Positions 52,343 to 61,871 of a stretch of DNA of 64,000 nt are shown piece by piece; the stretch's first letter is position 1, and the number at the start of each line of letters is the position of its first letter. A program made the position numbers and the translations under genes. The notes beneath the pieces are model-generated. The model was not told the origin of the DNA and ran no database searches. It saw only the letters and a program-made list of their open reading frames with translations. This stretch comes from Foliimonas ilicis (GTDB taxonomy: Bacteria; Pseudomonadota; Alphaproteobacteria; Rhizobiales; Rhizobiaceae): positions 186,001 to 250,000 of the forward strand of contig NZ_JBDUUH010000006.1 in assembly GCF_039939195.1 (NCBI RefSeq), given 5' to 3'.

Positions 52343-52716
52343 GGAAATCGACCTTGTGCCATTAGGACGGGGCGGCCCTTGCCCGCGCGGCGAGCGGAAC
52401 ATTCGACAGCAGAGACAGCACGAAGCCCACCGGTCACCGGCGGGCTCTGTACCGGAATTATTTAGCTGCCGGGGTCTCGGCCTTGGGCCTGTTCTTGCGG
52501 ACCACGAAGCGGCGGCTCTGCGCCGGCCCCAACGTTTCTGGCAAGAAAGCCGCCACGCTTCAAGGCAAATTCGAAGCGGACAAAGGTCGCGATGTAGTCG
52601 CGCGCCATGAGCGGCAGTTGCAGAGAAGGGCAACTATGCTAGAAACTCGCCCAAAACCTGCCAGTCCGTTATCGGCCCCGTTTCAGTCATTCAATCGTGC
52701 GCTTTCTCTTCGGCGC

Positions 52717-53050
52717 TCAACCCAGAAACCCTAGCCTACCTAGCGCTACGTCTTCCATGTTCATACTTGGCGGATGACAAGAATGCAGACGCCCGTTGTT
52801 GCACGGCGGCGGTGGCAATTTTGCTCTCAAGGTTGCGATATCGGCCCCGCACAGACGGATCGCCTCATAAAGTTCATGGGCGTTTTGCAGTGCTGCCAAT
52901 GCCTTCTCAGCCTTGGCGGTCGCCTCTTTGAACGCGCGCCTGTCCGAGCTCATGGATCAACGTCTTCAAGAAGCGGGCATCATCACGCTTTTCATCAAAC
53001 ACCGCTTCCAGTTCCTCAATGCCTTTTTGGATAAATGGCCGCTTGCTCAT
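52717..53050 (-). CDS. Small helical protein coupled to the Fic gene, possibly frameshifted
   Basis: ATG 53050 overlaps the Fic stop by 4 nt (ATGA) and opens SKRPFIQKGIEELEAVFDEK, RDDARFLKTLIHELG, but stops after about 47 codons. A second frame from 52953 overlaps it and continues the helical, Ala/Lys-rich character (RRAFKEATAKAEKALAALQN, AHELYEAIRLCGADI). The two pieces fit a single small gene with a one-base shift near 52945, or two overlapping genes. Function unknown; a Fic partner is conceivable. Confidence 0.5.
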
Positions 53051-54174
53051 GCGCGTGCCTCGTCATTATCGGTATCAATATTGAGGTGATAGCGAGTATA
53101 GCGGCGCTCCCCGGTTCTGGTCAGCGCGCCGATCTCGACCAGCTCGTGCAAATCACGCGTGGCGGTGGCTCGTGACGCCTTCGTCATACTGAGATAGTTC
53201 TCGGCACTTAGCCCGCCCCTGAAGCCGTCGATCCCCTCGCTGAACATGCGGGCGATCGCTTTTGCCTGCCGTTCATTGACCTGATGGCCGATCCGTTCAT
53301 ACAAGCGCGCCTTGGCGATATAGAATTCGACCCGACGCATGGTGGCGTGCTGGGCCTCAAGAACTGTTCGGCCAAAATAGGCAAGCCAGTCAGTAATCTG
53401 CATATCCTTGTTGCTGGCTTCCAGCATGTCGTAATAGCGCTTGCGGTTCCGTTCGATCGTATAAGCAAGCGAGATCAGGCTGGGCTGGCCGAGGCTTTGT
53501 GCCAAGGCCTTTTCGGAGAGCGCCCGCCCGATCCGGCCATTGCCGTCCTCGAAGGGATGAATGCTCTCGAAAAAGATATGTGCCATGCCGCTGCGGATCA
53601 GGGGCGATAACGGTGCATCTCCGTCCGGCGCCGTTTTGTTGAACCAGGTGACATACCGTTCCATCTCCGCTGGCACCTGTTTGGACGGCGGCGCTTCAAA
53701 GTGGATTTTGGACTGGCCGATACCACCCGAGACGATATGCATCGGATCGCTATGGTTGCGGTAGGCACCGATGGTCTCGATCCGGCGCTCCCCGGCCATG
53801 ACCATATCGTGCCAGGCGAACAGCGATTCATGGGAGAGCGGATCGGCAAAGCCTTGATAAAGTTCGACCATCATCTCCGAGATGCCGCGCTCCTTTGGCG
53901 GGATGCGCTGATTTTCCGAGCCAAGACCGAACTGGTTGCGGAGCGAGGATTGCAGGCTTTCGCGGCTCAGCATTTCGCCCTCGATCTCCGAGGTCTTTAA
54001 GGCTTCATCGCTGATAAGCTCGATACGCAACATATCCCGTTCATCGGGCCGTACATGCCGGTACGCGCCGATAAACTCGCCCGAGCGTAACAGGAATTGC
54101 TTTTCGAGCGGTTCGATCTTTGCCGCGTCATAGGTGAATTCCGGCCAATCGGCCTGCTGCCAGTTCCAGATCAT
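53047..54174 (-). CDS. Class II Fic-domain protein with C-terminal winged helix
   Basis: 375 residues. N-terminal domain of the DUF4172 type, an inhibitory helix with TSEIEG (residues 61-66, the (S/T)xxxE(G/N) pattern), Fic core with HPFEDGNGRIGR (206-217) holding catalytic His and Asp, and a C-terminal winged-helix segment (LSAENYLSMTKASRATATRD, LHELVEIGALTRTGERRYTR). It should AMPylate proteins and be self-inhibited. The winged helix could bind the perfect palindrome at its own start, giving autoregulation (inference). Confidence 0.92.
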   Translation of the reverse strand: MIWNWQQADWPEFTYDAAKIEPLEKQFLLRSGEFIGAYRHVRPDERDMLRIELISDEALKTSEIEGEMLSRESLQSSLRNQFGLGSENQRIPPKERGISEMMVELYQGFADPLSHESLFAWHDMVMAGERRIETIGAYRNHSDPMHIVSGGIGQSKIHFEAPPSKQVPAEMERYVTWFNKTAPDGDAPLSPLIRSGMAHIFFESIHPFEDGNGRIGRALSEKALAQSLGQPSLISLAYTIERNRKRYYDMLEASNKDMQITDWLAYFGRTVLEAQHATMRRVEFYIAKARLYERIGHQVNERQAKAIARMFSEGIDGFRGGLSAENYLSMTKASRATATRDLHELVEIGALTRTGERRYTRYHLNIDTDNDEARA

Positions 54175-54201
54175 GAGTTATAGAGCGCCTTTCTATAACT
54201 C
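54175..54201 (-). promoter_or_regulatory. Perfect palindrome/hairpin abutting the Fic start codon
   Basis: Arms GAGTTATAGA and TCTATAACTC (10 bp, perfect) with a 7-nt loop that, on the sense strand, reads AAGGCGC and contains the only ribosome-site-like sequence; the ATG follows immediately. It could be an operator for the protein's own winged helix, or an RNA hairpin that controls access to the ribosome site. Confidence 0.55.
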
Positions 54202-54651
54202 ATTTTACCCGCAATCAGCGAGCAATAGCAAGTTTTCCTATCGCTCGCGTATCAAGTGGGGAAAGGACGGGACAGGGGGACTTCAAGCCACGAAAATCAC
54301 GTGATACACCGGTCGAAGACGATGTCGATGTCATTTCAGTACCGGAATGTTGTAAGGTGTAATTTCCGATCTTCTCATGGTTGAATTTGGCATCAGTTAA
54401 GATGCAGGTATTGTTGGTGCAGTAGAAGCTACTTTCTACTCCTTCATGGCGTTACACTCACGCCGATCTGGTCAACGGGGCGCGCAAGTCGAGCGCGTTG
54501 TCTTGATCGCAGTCATCTCGATCCGGGGGAATAGGGTTTTACCGCGGGTGGAGACCCGCGATCCACCACGCCGGTTAGCGTTGCAGCATCAAGCCACTGA
54601 AAATCCTTGCTTTCACGCGGCGCCAACGGTTCGTATCCCATCAAGGCGAAG
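54202..54651. other. Upstream region of the Fic gene, no gene recognised
   Basis: Contains the presumed Fic promoter in its first part. The rest (to 54651) holds only short accidental frames and then joins the cold-shock gene tail repeat. Confidence 0.4.
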
Positions 54652-54725
54652 CCTGATATTGTGCCGACCCACCAGTGGCGGGTTTGGCTGGCAACTTCAA
54701 AGAACCGTGACGTTCTCAGCTTTTG
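54652..54725 (-). repeat. Cold-shock gene tail repeat, copy 1
   Basis: 74 bp with one substitution and one indel against 62671-62743. Read on the minus strand it holds the last codons of a cold-shock protein gene (KAENVTVL, stop at 54697-54699) and the sequence just after it. Only this tail of the gene is present here. Confidence 0.8.
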
Positions 54726-55246
54726 GATCGCCTGACCCATTATTGCGAGATAGTCGAGACCGGGAAAGAATCCTGGCGCTTTAAAACCGAAGCGGCGGAT
54801 ATCTCTGGCGTCGCGGTGTCAGGCGAGCGTCCGAGGAACGCGGCAAAGCACCGGACGTGACGAGTCGTGCTGCGTGTGGGAGCCCAGGCCCCGCATAAGC
54901 ATGTCGTGCTGCATGCGCTGGCGAAGCGGAGAAATAGGTGCATCGGTCGACGGGACAGCCATGGCGAATTTCTCTCGTTGAAGGGAACTCCATGGTCGGC
55001 TCGCCCGCCGCTAGCTGCTCAAAAAGCTACGAATACTACGCCATCTCAGCCCGTAGCGCCCCTCCCGCGAAGCGGGTTCGTGCATGGGGTTGCAAGCCGC
55101 CATCGCCGCTCGCAAGACCTACATCGGGTTGTAGCGTGGTTCGGCGGAGCTTACTATCTCACCCCGGGGAAACCGGTGACCGGCGGCAGTATCACGCGAT
55201 AGGCGGCAATCGGCGGCTTTCGGCACCGACTGCGCGGCAGAGGCGG
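54726..55246. other. Stretch without a confident gene
   Basis: Open frames are present on both strands but none shows a recognisable domain. The segment from about 55200 has GGCGGC-rich runs just after the MFS gene end. Confidence 0.35.
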
Positions 55247-56402
55247 CTATATCGGGCGTTCGGCGGCAACACGAAGCCCAAGCGCAATCCCGGTAGCGAC
55301 GAGCATCATTCCGGCGGCCAGCAGGAAGGTCAGTTGCATCCCGGTCGCGATCGCGGCCGGCGTCGCACGGATGATATCCTCTGTTCCGGTGCCGAAGGCG
55401 AAGAAAGCGCCCATGCAGGATGCGCCTGCGATGAGGCCGATGTTGCGGGAAAAACTGAGCAGCCCCGAAACCGTGCCACGCCGGTCCTTGGAAACGTCCG
55501 CCAAGACCGCTGTGTTGTTCGCGGCCTGAAAGAGCTGGTAGCCCGGCGCCAGCACGACGATGGACAACACATAGCCAACAACGCCGATCATGCTCGGCAA
55601 GAGGGCCAAGAGGAACGCTCCGACCGTCAGCAGGATGAGACCGATGGCAAGGACGCGACGGCTTCCCCATAGATCGACGAGCCGACCGGACGGAACCCCG
55701 CTGAAGATTGAAATCGCGGGGCCGACCGCCATGATAAAGCCGACATGCCTCGCCTCCAGGCCAAGAGCGCGGCTGAGGAAAAAGGGGCCGACCACCAGCG
55801 TGGCCATCATGACGGCCGCAACCAGTATGTTGACGACAAGATTGGGTGCCAGTCGCCTGTCCATCACCGACCACGGGCTTGCCGACGGGGCCTTTCCCCT
55901 GCCGGGATCGCTTGGCAGCGCGGAGAGAGCGAGGACTAGCGCGAGAACCACCAGCGGCACCTGCACCCAGAAGATGCCGCGCCAACCCGCCAAGGGGATC
56001 AGCAGCCCACCGAGCGACGGCCCAAGTGCCGTTCCAAGCGCCGATGTGGTCCCGAGCATACCCATGGCCCGCCCGACATGCGCCTCGTTGGCGGTCTGGC
56101 GCATCAGCGCCATGGCGAGCGTCATCAGGAATGCCGCACCGATGCCCTGAAGCGCCCGCGCGCCAATCAGCAGCCACAGTGTCGGTGCGACGGCGCACAA
56201 CAGCGAGGCGACCGCGAACAGGAGCAAGCCTGTGACGAGCATCGACTTCAGGCCAAAACGGTCGCCGAGTTGACCGGCGATGATAACCGAGATCGTCAAG
56301 GTTCCGAGATAGGCGACGACCACCGCCTGAACTTGCGAAAACGGTGCGGAGAAGGCTTCGGCCACCGTCGGCAGCGCGATGTTGGCGATGCTGGTGCCGA
56401 GC
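55247..56402 (-). pseudogene. MFS drug-exporter gene truncated at its 5' end
   Basis: The readable frame starts inside the first membrane helix: before the apparent ATG at 56365 the same frame still encodes ELGTSIANIALPTVAEAFSA, the usual opening of DHA2-like exporters, then breaks at about 56402 with no start. Downstream it is intact: GQLGDRFGLKSMLVTGLLLF, RALQGIGAAFLMTLAMALMR and LGPSLGGLLIPLAGWRGIFW. A shortened protein from 56365 would lack the first helix, so probably non-functional. Confidence 0.75.
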
Positions 56403-56818
56403 TCATCCGGTCGCGGTCATTTCGGATCGGCCCACAATCATGCGGCTCATTGACTCGCGGTAGGGAAGCGGAATCTGGAGGAGAAAGGCGATCCGATGTT
56501 GACGAGCGCTATGTCTACAATATAGCCGCTAAAGGCGCCTTAAATCGCCATCCAACGGCTTTTCAAATGGTCGCGGCCACGGTCAGCTTGAGCCACACGC
56601 CTAAGATTCGTCGAGAGCTTCCAGCTCCAGCTTCGCCGTCAACGCGCTGCTATATTGCTGCTGCCTGGCGATCGGGCGACCGTCGCGGATGGCGAACGGC
56701 TCATTGGCGCCCCCGGCAGAGTAAAGCCGACGCTCCGTCGTCATATGCTTGTGTTGATGGCAAGACAACAAGCTTGGCCCAATCTAGTCAATGCTCTTCT
56801 GTGTTTGGCGCCCGGAGT
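56403..56818. other. Stretch between the truncated MFS gene and the second IS110 end
   Basis: No intact gene. A minus-strand frame ending near 56608 reads FAIRDGRPIARQQQYSSALT, AKLELEALDES and looks like the C-terminus of some protein, not recognised. The stretch is bounded by two junctions. Confidence 0.35.
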
Positions 56819-57152
56819 GCAAGTCGTTTCTGACCTTTTGAGGGTGTGATCGAATGCGGTCTTCTGTCAGGCCTTTAATTGCGGCGTTTCAGAAGCCGCT
56901 GGCCGGGATGGTGATCAGCGGATCAGGTCCAAATCTTGTTCCCGAGCTCGGAGTTCCAAGAGCAGTACTGGTTTTACCGTTCCGGATCGTTCGAACTTGC
57001 GCCCATTCAGGTCATCGACTTCTCACACCTCTTTGCCGACCTCGACGATAGCCGCGTTCATGCAGCTGTCGTCTGCGCCGGATTCCGATAATCTTCTTGC
57101 CGCGTCAGCCTCGTCCAGACTACACGCGCCATCTTGTTTGCCAGGGCGATCG
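56819..57152. repeat. IS110-type element end, copy 2 of the long repeat
   Basis: Same 330-bp sequence and orientation as 50049-50378, with small indels (for example an extra TTAAT at about 56876). It retains only the last codons of the transposase (minus strand, LTRQEDYRNPAQ, at about 57060-57110), after which homology stops. Confidence 0.85.
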
Positions 57153-57208
57153 ATGAAAACCAGGCACAGTTAGCAGATTGCGCCAACGAATTTTCGTCAC
57201 ATAATTTT

Positions 57209-58123
57209 CTAGGCGCTGTTAGTCCCTTGGAGAATTAGATCGTTCACCAACTGCCTTGCCGCCGGCCCCAGCGCCTCGTCCCGCCGATGTGCGACATAGG
57301 CGCTTGACGTGACCTCACCATTGCGGCCCATGGCGCTGAGATTGAGCCTCACCAATTTGCCCTGTTCCAAATCCCGTTCAACGACCCAATGCGGCAGCCG
57401 ACCCCAGCCTGCTCCACCCAGGATGAGATTGTGTTTGGTGTCCTGTGTGTTGACGCGACAGGTCTGGGACGACACCACGCCGAAGTCCCGCCCGGCGGAT
57501 AAGTCCGAAGGGTCAGACAGAACGATCTGGAGATGATCGGCAATATCCATCAATTCAAGCGGGTGATCTGTATGGCATTGGGCCAGCGGATGCGCTGCTG
57601 AAACCACGGCGAACTGATTGATCGATACCAGTGGCTCAAATCTGATGCGGCGGTCACGGAAATCTTCACCGACCATCACGGCAAGTGTACAGCGGTTCTC
57701 TCTAAGAGCTTCGAGCGGGCCACCCATAGGCTCCGCCCATACCCGAATGGCGACGGCGGGGAAATCGTGTCGCATTTGTGAGATCGCGCGCGCAACCTCC
57801 GGCATGGGGAAGAGCGTATCGACAGAAATTCCCAACTCCGTTTCCACGCCGTCCGCGAAGCCGCGGGCCTGAGCGCGCAATACGTCCACGCGGAGAATGA
57901 TGTCGCGTGCATTGCCAAGCAACACGTGCCCCTGCGGTGTAAGGACCGGCCGATGCCCCGAACGGTCGAACAACGCGACGCCAAGCGTGGTCTCAAGGTT
58001 GGCGATGGCAACGCTGACGCCGGACTGAACGCGTGACAGTTTCCTGGCCGCGGCGCGAAAGCTACCGCTATCGGCAATCGTCACGAACGTGCGGATCTGA
58101 TCAAGCGTAAGAGTATCCAACAT
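57209..58123 (-). CDS. LysR-family regulator divergent from the WrbA/MFS pair
   Basis: 304 residues. Winged HTH at the N-terminus (LDQIRTFVTIADSGSFRAAA, RKLSRVQSGVSVAIANLETT) and a LysR substrate domain (RVWAEPMGGPLEALRENRCT). Transcribed away from wrbA with about 100 nt between the starts, so the likely regulator of the flavodoxin-like/MFS operon. The signal is probably redox or a quinone-like compound (inference). Confidence 0.93.
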   Translation of the reverse strand: MLDTLTLDQIRTFVTIADSGSFRAAARKLSRVQSGVSVAIANLETTLGVALFDRSGHRPVLTPQGHVLLGNARDIILRVDVLRAQARGFADGVETELGISVDTLFPMPEVARAISQMRHDFPAVAIRVWAEPMGGPLEALRENRCTLAVMVGEDFRDRRIRFEPLVSINQFAVVSAAHPLAQCHTDHPLELMDIADHLQIVLSDPSDLSAGRDFGVVSSQTCRVNTQDTKHNLILGGAGWGRLPHWVVERDLEQGKLVRLNLSAMGRNGEVTSSAYVAHRRDEALGPAARQLVNDLILQGTNSA

Positions 58124-58225
58124 GATCGATTCTCATGATCATCTTTATGAATTTTATATCACTTAATCCGTTCGGAAATTTGGTGCAACCTCCGCGCCAT
58201 ACGAGATGAATGCGAGGTCACAGAG

Positions 58226-58852
58226 ATGACGAAGGTGCTGGTGCTTTACTATTCCTCATATGGGCATATCGAGACAATGGCTTTGGCCGTGGCAGATGGT
58301 GTGCGTGAGGCGGGCGCAGCGGTGACGATAAGGCGCGTGCCTGAGCTTGTCCCCGAAGCGGTGGCGGCAAAGTCCGGATATAAGATCGACCAATCAGTTC
58401 CCGTCGCAACCGTGGCTGAGCTTGTCGACTACGACGCCATCATCATCGGAACGCCTACCCGCTTCGGCAATATGGCGTCTCAGATGAAGAACTTTCTCGA
58501 CCAGACCGGCGGGCTCTGGTTCGAGGACAAGCTGGTCGGAAAGGTGGGCAGCGTCTTCACCTCTACGGGCAGCCAGCATGGCGGGCAGGAAACAACAATC
58601 CAGTCCACTCATACCGTTCTGTTCCATCTCGGGATGATCATTGTCGGGCTTCCCTACAGCTTCAAGGGGCAGATGCGGATGGACGAAATCACCGGTTGCT
58701 CTCCATATGGCGCATCTACACTGGCCGATGACGGCAAGGGCGGGCACCGTGAACCCAGTGAGAACGAGCTGGCAGGTGCCCGCTTCCAGGGGCGACATGT
58801 CGCGAAAATAACCGCCGCCGTCGTTGTCGGCCACGCGGCAAAGGTGTCGTGA
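58226..58852 (+). CDS. wrbA: WrbA-type NAD(P)H:quinone oxidoreductase
   Basis: 208 residues. Flavodoxin-like fold: VLVLYYSSYGHIETMALAVA with the FMN phosphate loop, GTPTRFGNMASQMKNFLDQT, STGSQHGGQETTIQSTHTVL and GCSPYGASTLADDGKG, all WrbA signatures. It reduces quinones by two electrons using NAD(P)H and FMN. The last nucleotide overlaps the MFS start (TGATG), so they form an operon. Confidence 0.96.
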   Translation: MTKVLVLYYSSYGHIETMALAVADGVREAGAAVTIRRVPELVPEAVAAKSGYKIDQSVPVATVAELVDYDAIIIGTPTRFGNMASQMKNFLDQTGGLWFEDKLVGKVGSVFTSTGSQHGGQETTIQSTHTVLFHLGMIIVGLPYSFKGQMRMDEITGCSPYGASTLADDGKGGHREPSENELAGARFQGRHVAKITAAVVVGHAAKVS

Positions 58853-60078
58853 TGGACGCCATCACAACCACGGCCAAACCGTCTTCCACCCATTGGCCTG
58901 CGGTGCTTGTGATCGTGGGGTGTGGGGTCGCGGCCGCATTGCAGGTCGGCAAGGCGGCGATCGCAGCACCTCTGCTGCAGGCCGACCTTGGTATCGGCAT
59001 GACGGCGATTGGCTGGCTGGCCGGGATATTCGCGGTGATCGGGGTTTTCGGCGGCATTCCGACCGGGGCGTTTGTCGTGCGTTTCGGCGCGAGGGGCATC
59101 CTCATCATCGGACTTCTGGTCACGGCAACGGGTGCCGCACTTGGCGCGCTGACTATCGGCCTTCCCAGCCTATTCATCGGTCGCGTTATTGAGGGGGGAG
59201 GCTTTCTTCTGGTGACGGTCGCGGCTCCCTCGCTGCTTGCGTCTGTTACGCGGCCATCTGACCGCGATCTGGCCTTTGCGCTCTGGAGCTGCTTCATGCC
59301 GGTCGGCCTGGCGACAGCTATGCTGGCAGGGCCGCTGTTTGAGGACTGGCGGATGATGTGGTGGGCGAGCAGTGCGCTGGCGCTGGCTATCTGCCTGGCT
59401 GTTCCTGTCGCCATTCCCGCCAGCGCGCGAGGCCGGTCCATGTCGTGGAGTGGCTTGCGCCATGCCACGATGGCTGTGTCGAGCGATCGGGGGACCGTTG
59501 GGCTTTCAATCACGTTCGCGCTTTATAGCCTGATGTTTTTCGCCGTGTTCAGCTTCCTGCCGGTCTTGCTTATGGAGCGGCTGGGCGTATCGCACCAGGC
59601 AGCGGGATGGCTCGGTGCGCTGGTGTCAGTCGTAAATGTCATCGGCAATCTGGCGGCGGGCCTGCTTTTGTCCAAAGGTATCAGCCGGCCTGCATTGCTG
59701 ATCGCTGCGTGCCTCGTGATGGGACTGGCCGGCTTCGGCATCTTTCTCCCCATATTGCCAAGCAGTGCCGCCTTCTTCCTCTGCTTCCTGTTCTCAGCTG
59801 TGGGCGGGTTGATCCCGGCAATCCTGTTGTCCTCCGCATCAATCGTGGCGCCGGCAGCCGGGCTGGTGCCGGTGGTTTTGGGCCTGATCGTGCAGGGCAA
59901 CAATCTCGGCCAGATTCTTGGTCCGGCAGCTATCGGAAGCGCACTTGATTGGTTTGGCTGGGAATCGGCCGCATACATTGTGGCGGGTGCCGCCGTGATG
60001 ACAGTGATCGTGGTGATCTCGACGCTAGGGCAGCTCGGAGGAGGGCGTGTCAGCAATAGACGTGGAGATCTCCAATGA
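58852..60078 (+). CDS. MFS transporter
   Basis: 408 residues from ATG 58852, overlapping the wrbA stop by 1 nt. Twelve predicted helices with typical MFS loops (GIPTGAFVVRFGARGILIIG; GRVIEGGGFLLVTVAAPSLL). It resembles CynX/NimT-like or drug-exporter branches. Coupling with a quinone reductase under a LysR regulator suggests export of a redox-active or quinone-like compound (inference). Confidence 0.92.
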   Translation: MDAITTTAKPSSTHWPAVLVIVGCGVAAALQVGKAAIAAPLLQADLGIGMTAIGWLAGIFAVIGVFGGIPTGAFVVRFGARGILIIGLLVTATGAALGALTIGLPSLFIGRVIEGGGFLLVTVAAPSLLASVTRPSDRDLAFALWSCFMPVGLATAMLAGPLFEDWRMMWWASSALALAICLAVPVAIPASARGRSMSWSGLRHATMAVSSDRGTVGLSITFALYSLMFFAVFSFLPVLLMERLGVSHQAAGWLGALVSVVNVIGNLAAGLLLSKGISRPALLIAACLVMGLAGFGIFLPILPSSAAFFLCFLFSAVGGLIPAILLSSASIVAPAAGLVPVVLGLIVQGNNLGQILGPAAIGSALDWFGWESAAYIVAGAAVMTVIVVISTLGQLGGGRVSNRRGDLQ

Positions 60079-60413
60079 GCATCGACTTTAATCACCACCA
60101 TCCTGGCGACACGAGACCCGCACCGGTCGGCCCTGTTTTTGGCCAGAATGCTCGGATTGCAGCCGCCGCGCAAATGGGGCCGTTCAGGATGGTCACCACC
60201 AGTAGTGGCGTCAATCTCGGCCAAAAAGAAGTCGTTATTCACTGCCTACTCCCAGTCTCTCCAAAAATCATGAGCCAAAGGATGGTTGCAGCGCGTGTCA
60301 TGCATCGCTCGAAAACAGGGCGGAAGTTTCGACCTCCATCAACAATGCGATTGCTTGCGTCACCAGTTTCAATGGCTTACCCATCCGTCGAGAATTTTCG
60401 AAAAGGTGACGTT
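60079..60413. other. Leader region upstream of the MucR-like gene
   Basis: The mucR frame stays open back to an ATG at 60075, but the translation (rich in His, Pro, Met and Arg) is not family-like and I treat it as non-coding. It contains the promoter and an unassigned roughly 300-nt leader. Confidence 0.45.
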
Positions 60414-60890
60414 ATGGCTAATGAACTCCTGAATTTGAAAAGCGACACTCAAATTGAACTGACCGCAGAGATTGTGTCGGCTTACGTTTCTAATAATCCG
60501 GTACCGGCTGCGGAGGTCGCCAATCTCATAGCCAGCGTTCATGCTTCAATCGCATCGCTAAGCAAGGAACCGGAACCAGAAACTGAGCCTCAGAAGCCCG
60601 CTGTTTCGGTCAAGAAATCCATATCCGACGATTATTTGATCTGTCTTGAAGACGGTAAACGCTTCAAATCTCTGAAGCGTCACCTCATGACACATTACGG
60701 TCTGACGCCTGACGCATATCGGGGGAAGTGGGGCCTTCCGAAGGACTATCCGATGGTTGCTCCAAGCTATGCGGCCGCGAGGTCTCAGCTCGCAAAAAAT
60801 ATGGGGCTTGGACGACGAGCCGGCGAGACCGTTACAAAGGTACCTTCGAAGGCCGCTGCAACACGTGGTCGTGCGAGGAAATCGGCTTAA
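60414..60890 (+). CDS. mucR: MucR/Ros-family zinc-finger regulator
   Basis: 158 residues from ATG 60414, which gives the family opening (MANELLNLKSDTQIELTAEI, VSAYVSNNPVPAAEVANLIA). The prokaryotic zinc finger lies at about residues 80-105: YLICLEDGKRFKSLKRHLMT followed by HYGLTPDAYRGKWGLP. As in many MucR proteins the second Cys of Ros is Asp. MucR is an H-NS-like oligomeric repressor of AT-rich targets such as exopolysaccharide, motility and horizontally acquired genes. The Ala/Lys/Arg tail is basic. Confidence 0.93.
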   Translation: MANELLNLKSDTQIELTAEIVSAYVSNNPVPAAEVANLIASVHASIASLSKEPEPETEPQKPAVSVKKSISDDYLICLEDGKRFKSLKRHLMTHYGLTPDAYRGKWGLPKDYPMVAPSYAAARSQLAKNMGLGRRAGETVTKVPSKAAATRGRARKSA

Positions 60891-60905
60891 GCTGCATCAT
60901 CCATA

Positions 60906-61024
60906 TGTTCGACATGGCCTGGAAATCGAAGGTACTCATGCCCTCGCAACCGACCCCGGATACGGACAAAGGTGCGGTTGCCAGCATCCGTAAATGGCTG
61001 GACGAACAAGGAGTAAAGCCATGA
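60906..61024 (+). CDS. Short frame coupled to the HicB relic
   Basis: 39 codons from ATG 60906 (or fewer from a later ATG), ending with ATGA overlap onto the HicB-like frame. The end SIRKWLDEQGVKP is protein-like. It may be the tail of a lost upstream gene of the module. No family recognised. Confidence 0.3.
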
Positions 61025-61199
61025 ACAATGTCGTTTAAATCAACGGCGAGAAAGCGGTGATCGCTTTCGATCCCGAGATTCAGATGCTGCGCGGCGAGTT
61101 TGTTGGTCTGAATGGCGGGGCCGACTTCTATGCCGAGAGCGTCCACAATCTGATCGAGGAAGGCCGCAAGTCGCTGGCCGTCTATCTCGAGATGTGCCG
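61021..61199 (+). pseudogene. HicB-family antitoxin relic
   Basis: After ATG 61021 the frame has MNNVV, a TAA stop, then INGEKAVIAFDPEIQMLRGE, FVGLNGGADFYAESVHNLIE and EGRKSLAVYLEMCRE, the clear N-terminal domain of HicB antitoxins. The in-frame stop at codon 6 and the break at about 61199, where recombinase sequence begins, inactivate it. No HicA gene is recognisable beside it. Confidence 0.75.
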
Positions 61200-61660
61200 G
61201 GAAAAGGTATCGAGCCGCGCGGCCTGCAACTGGTCGAGACCTTCATTGAACCGGGCGCGTCGGCGACCAATGACCGCCGCCCCGAGTTCCAGCGCATGAT
61301 CGAGGCGGGAACGTTCAAGCCCGCGCCCTTCAATATGGTCGTGGTCCATTCGTTCAGCCGGTTATTCCGTGATCACTTCGAGCTTGAGTTCTATGTCCGC
61401 AAGCTGGCGAAGAACAGCGTGAAGCTGGTTTCGATCACACAGGAAATGGGCGATGACCCTATGCACGTCATGATGCGGCAGATCATGGCGCTGTTCGATG
61501 AATACCAATCCAAGGAAAACGCCAAGCACGTCATGCGGGCCTTGAAGGAGAATGCGCGGCAAGGCTTCTGGAACGGCTCACGCCCACCCATCGGCTATCG
61601 CGTCGTCGCGGCCGAGCAGCGCGGAGACGTTCGAGGCGGCTCAGAAGTTGCTCAAGGCCC
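61200..61660 (+). pseudogene. Serine recombinase fragment without the catalytic start
   Basis: The frame reads EPRGLQLVETFIEPGASATN, DRRPEFQRMIEAGTF, VVVHSFSRLFRDHFELEFYV, VSITQEMGDDPMHVMMRQIM, ALFDEYQSKENAKHVMRALK and ENARQGFWNGSRPPIGYRV: the resolvase-domain second half and the start of the recombinase domain of large serine recombinases. The N-terminal part with the catalytic Ser is missing, and the DNA-binding rest is lost after about 61610. Confidence 0.8.
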
Positions 61661-61871
61661 GCAATCCCTAGGTCATGCCGTCCCGCGTCATCAGTGCGCG
61701 ATCAAGGCACGGCAGGGGGCAGGTCGATGTCGAGGCTGGTCGGCCCATTTGGACTGCCTCCAAAAGACGATAGGAATCAACAGGTAAAGTTGAATGTAAT
61801 TGCCTTGTTTCGAGGGCAATCGGGTTCTGTAGCTTTGGAACTGGTCTAAATCATCGACGTTGCAAGGGTCT

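Noticed and set aside
55119..56198. 359-codon minus-strand frame overlapping the MFS gene
   Set aside because: The alternative frame has the membrane helices and MFS motifs; this one does not.
60075..60413. N-terminal extension of the MucR gene from the ATG at 60075
   Set aside because: The added 113 residues do not resemble MucR, whereas ATG 60414 gives the family's normal start and length.
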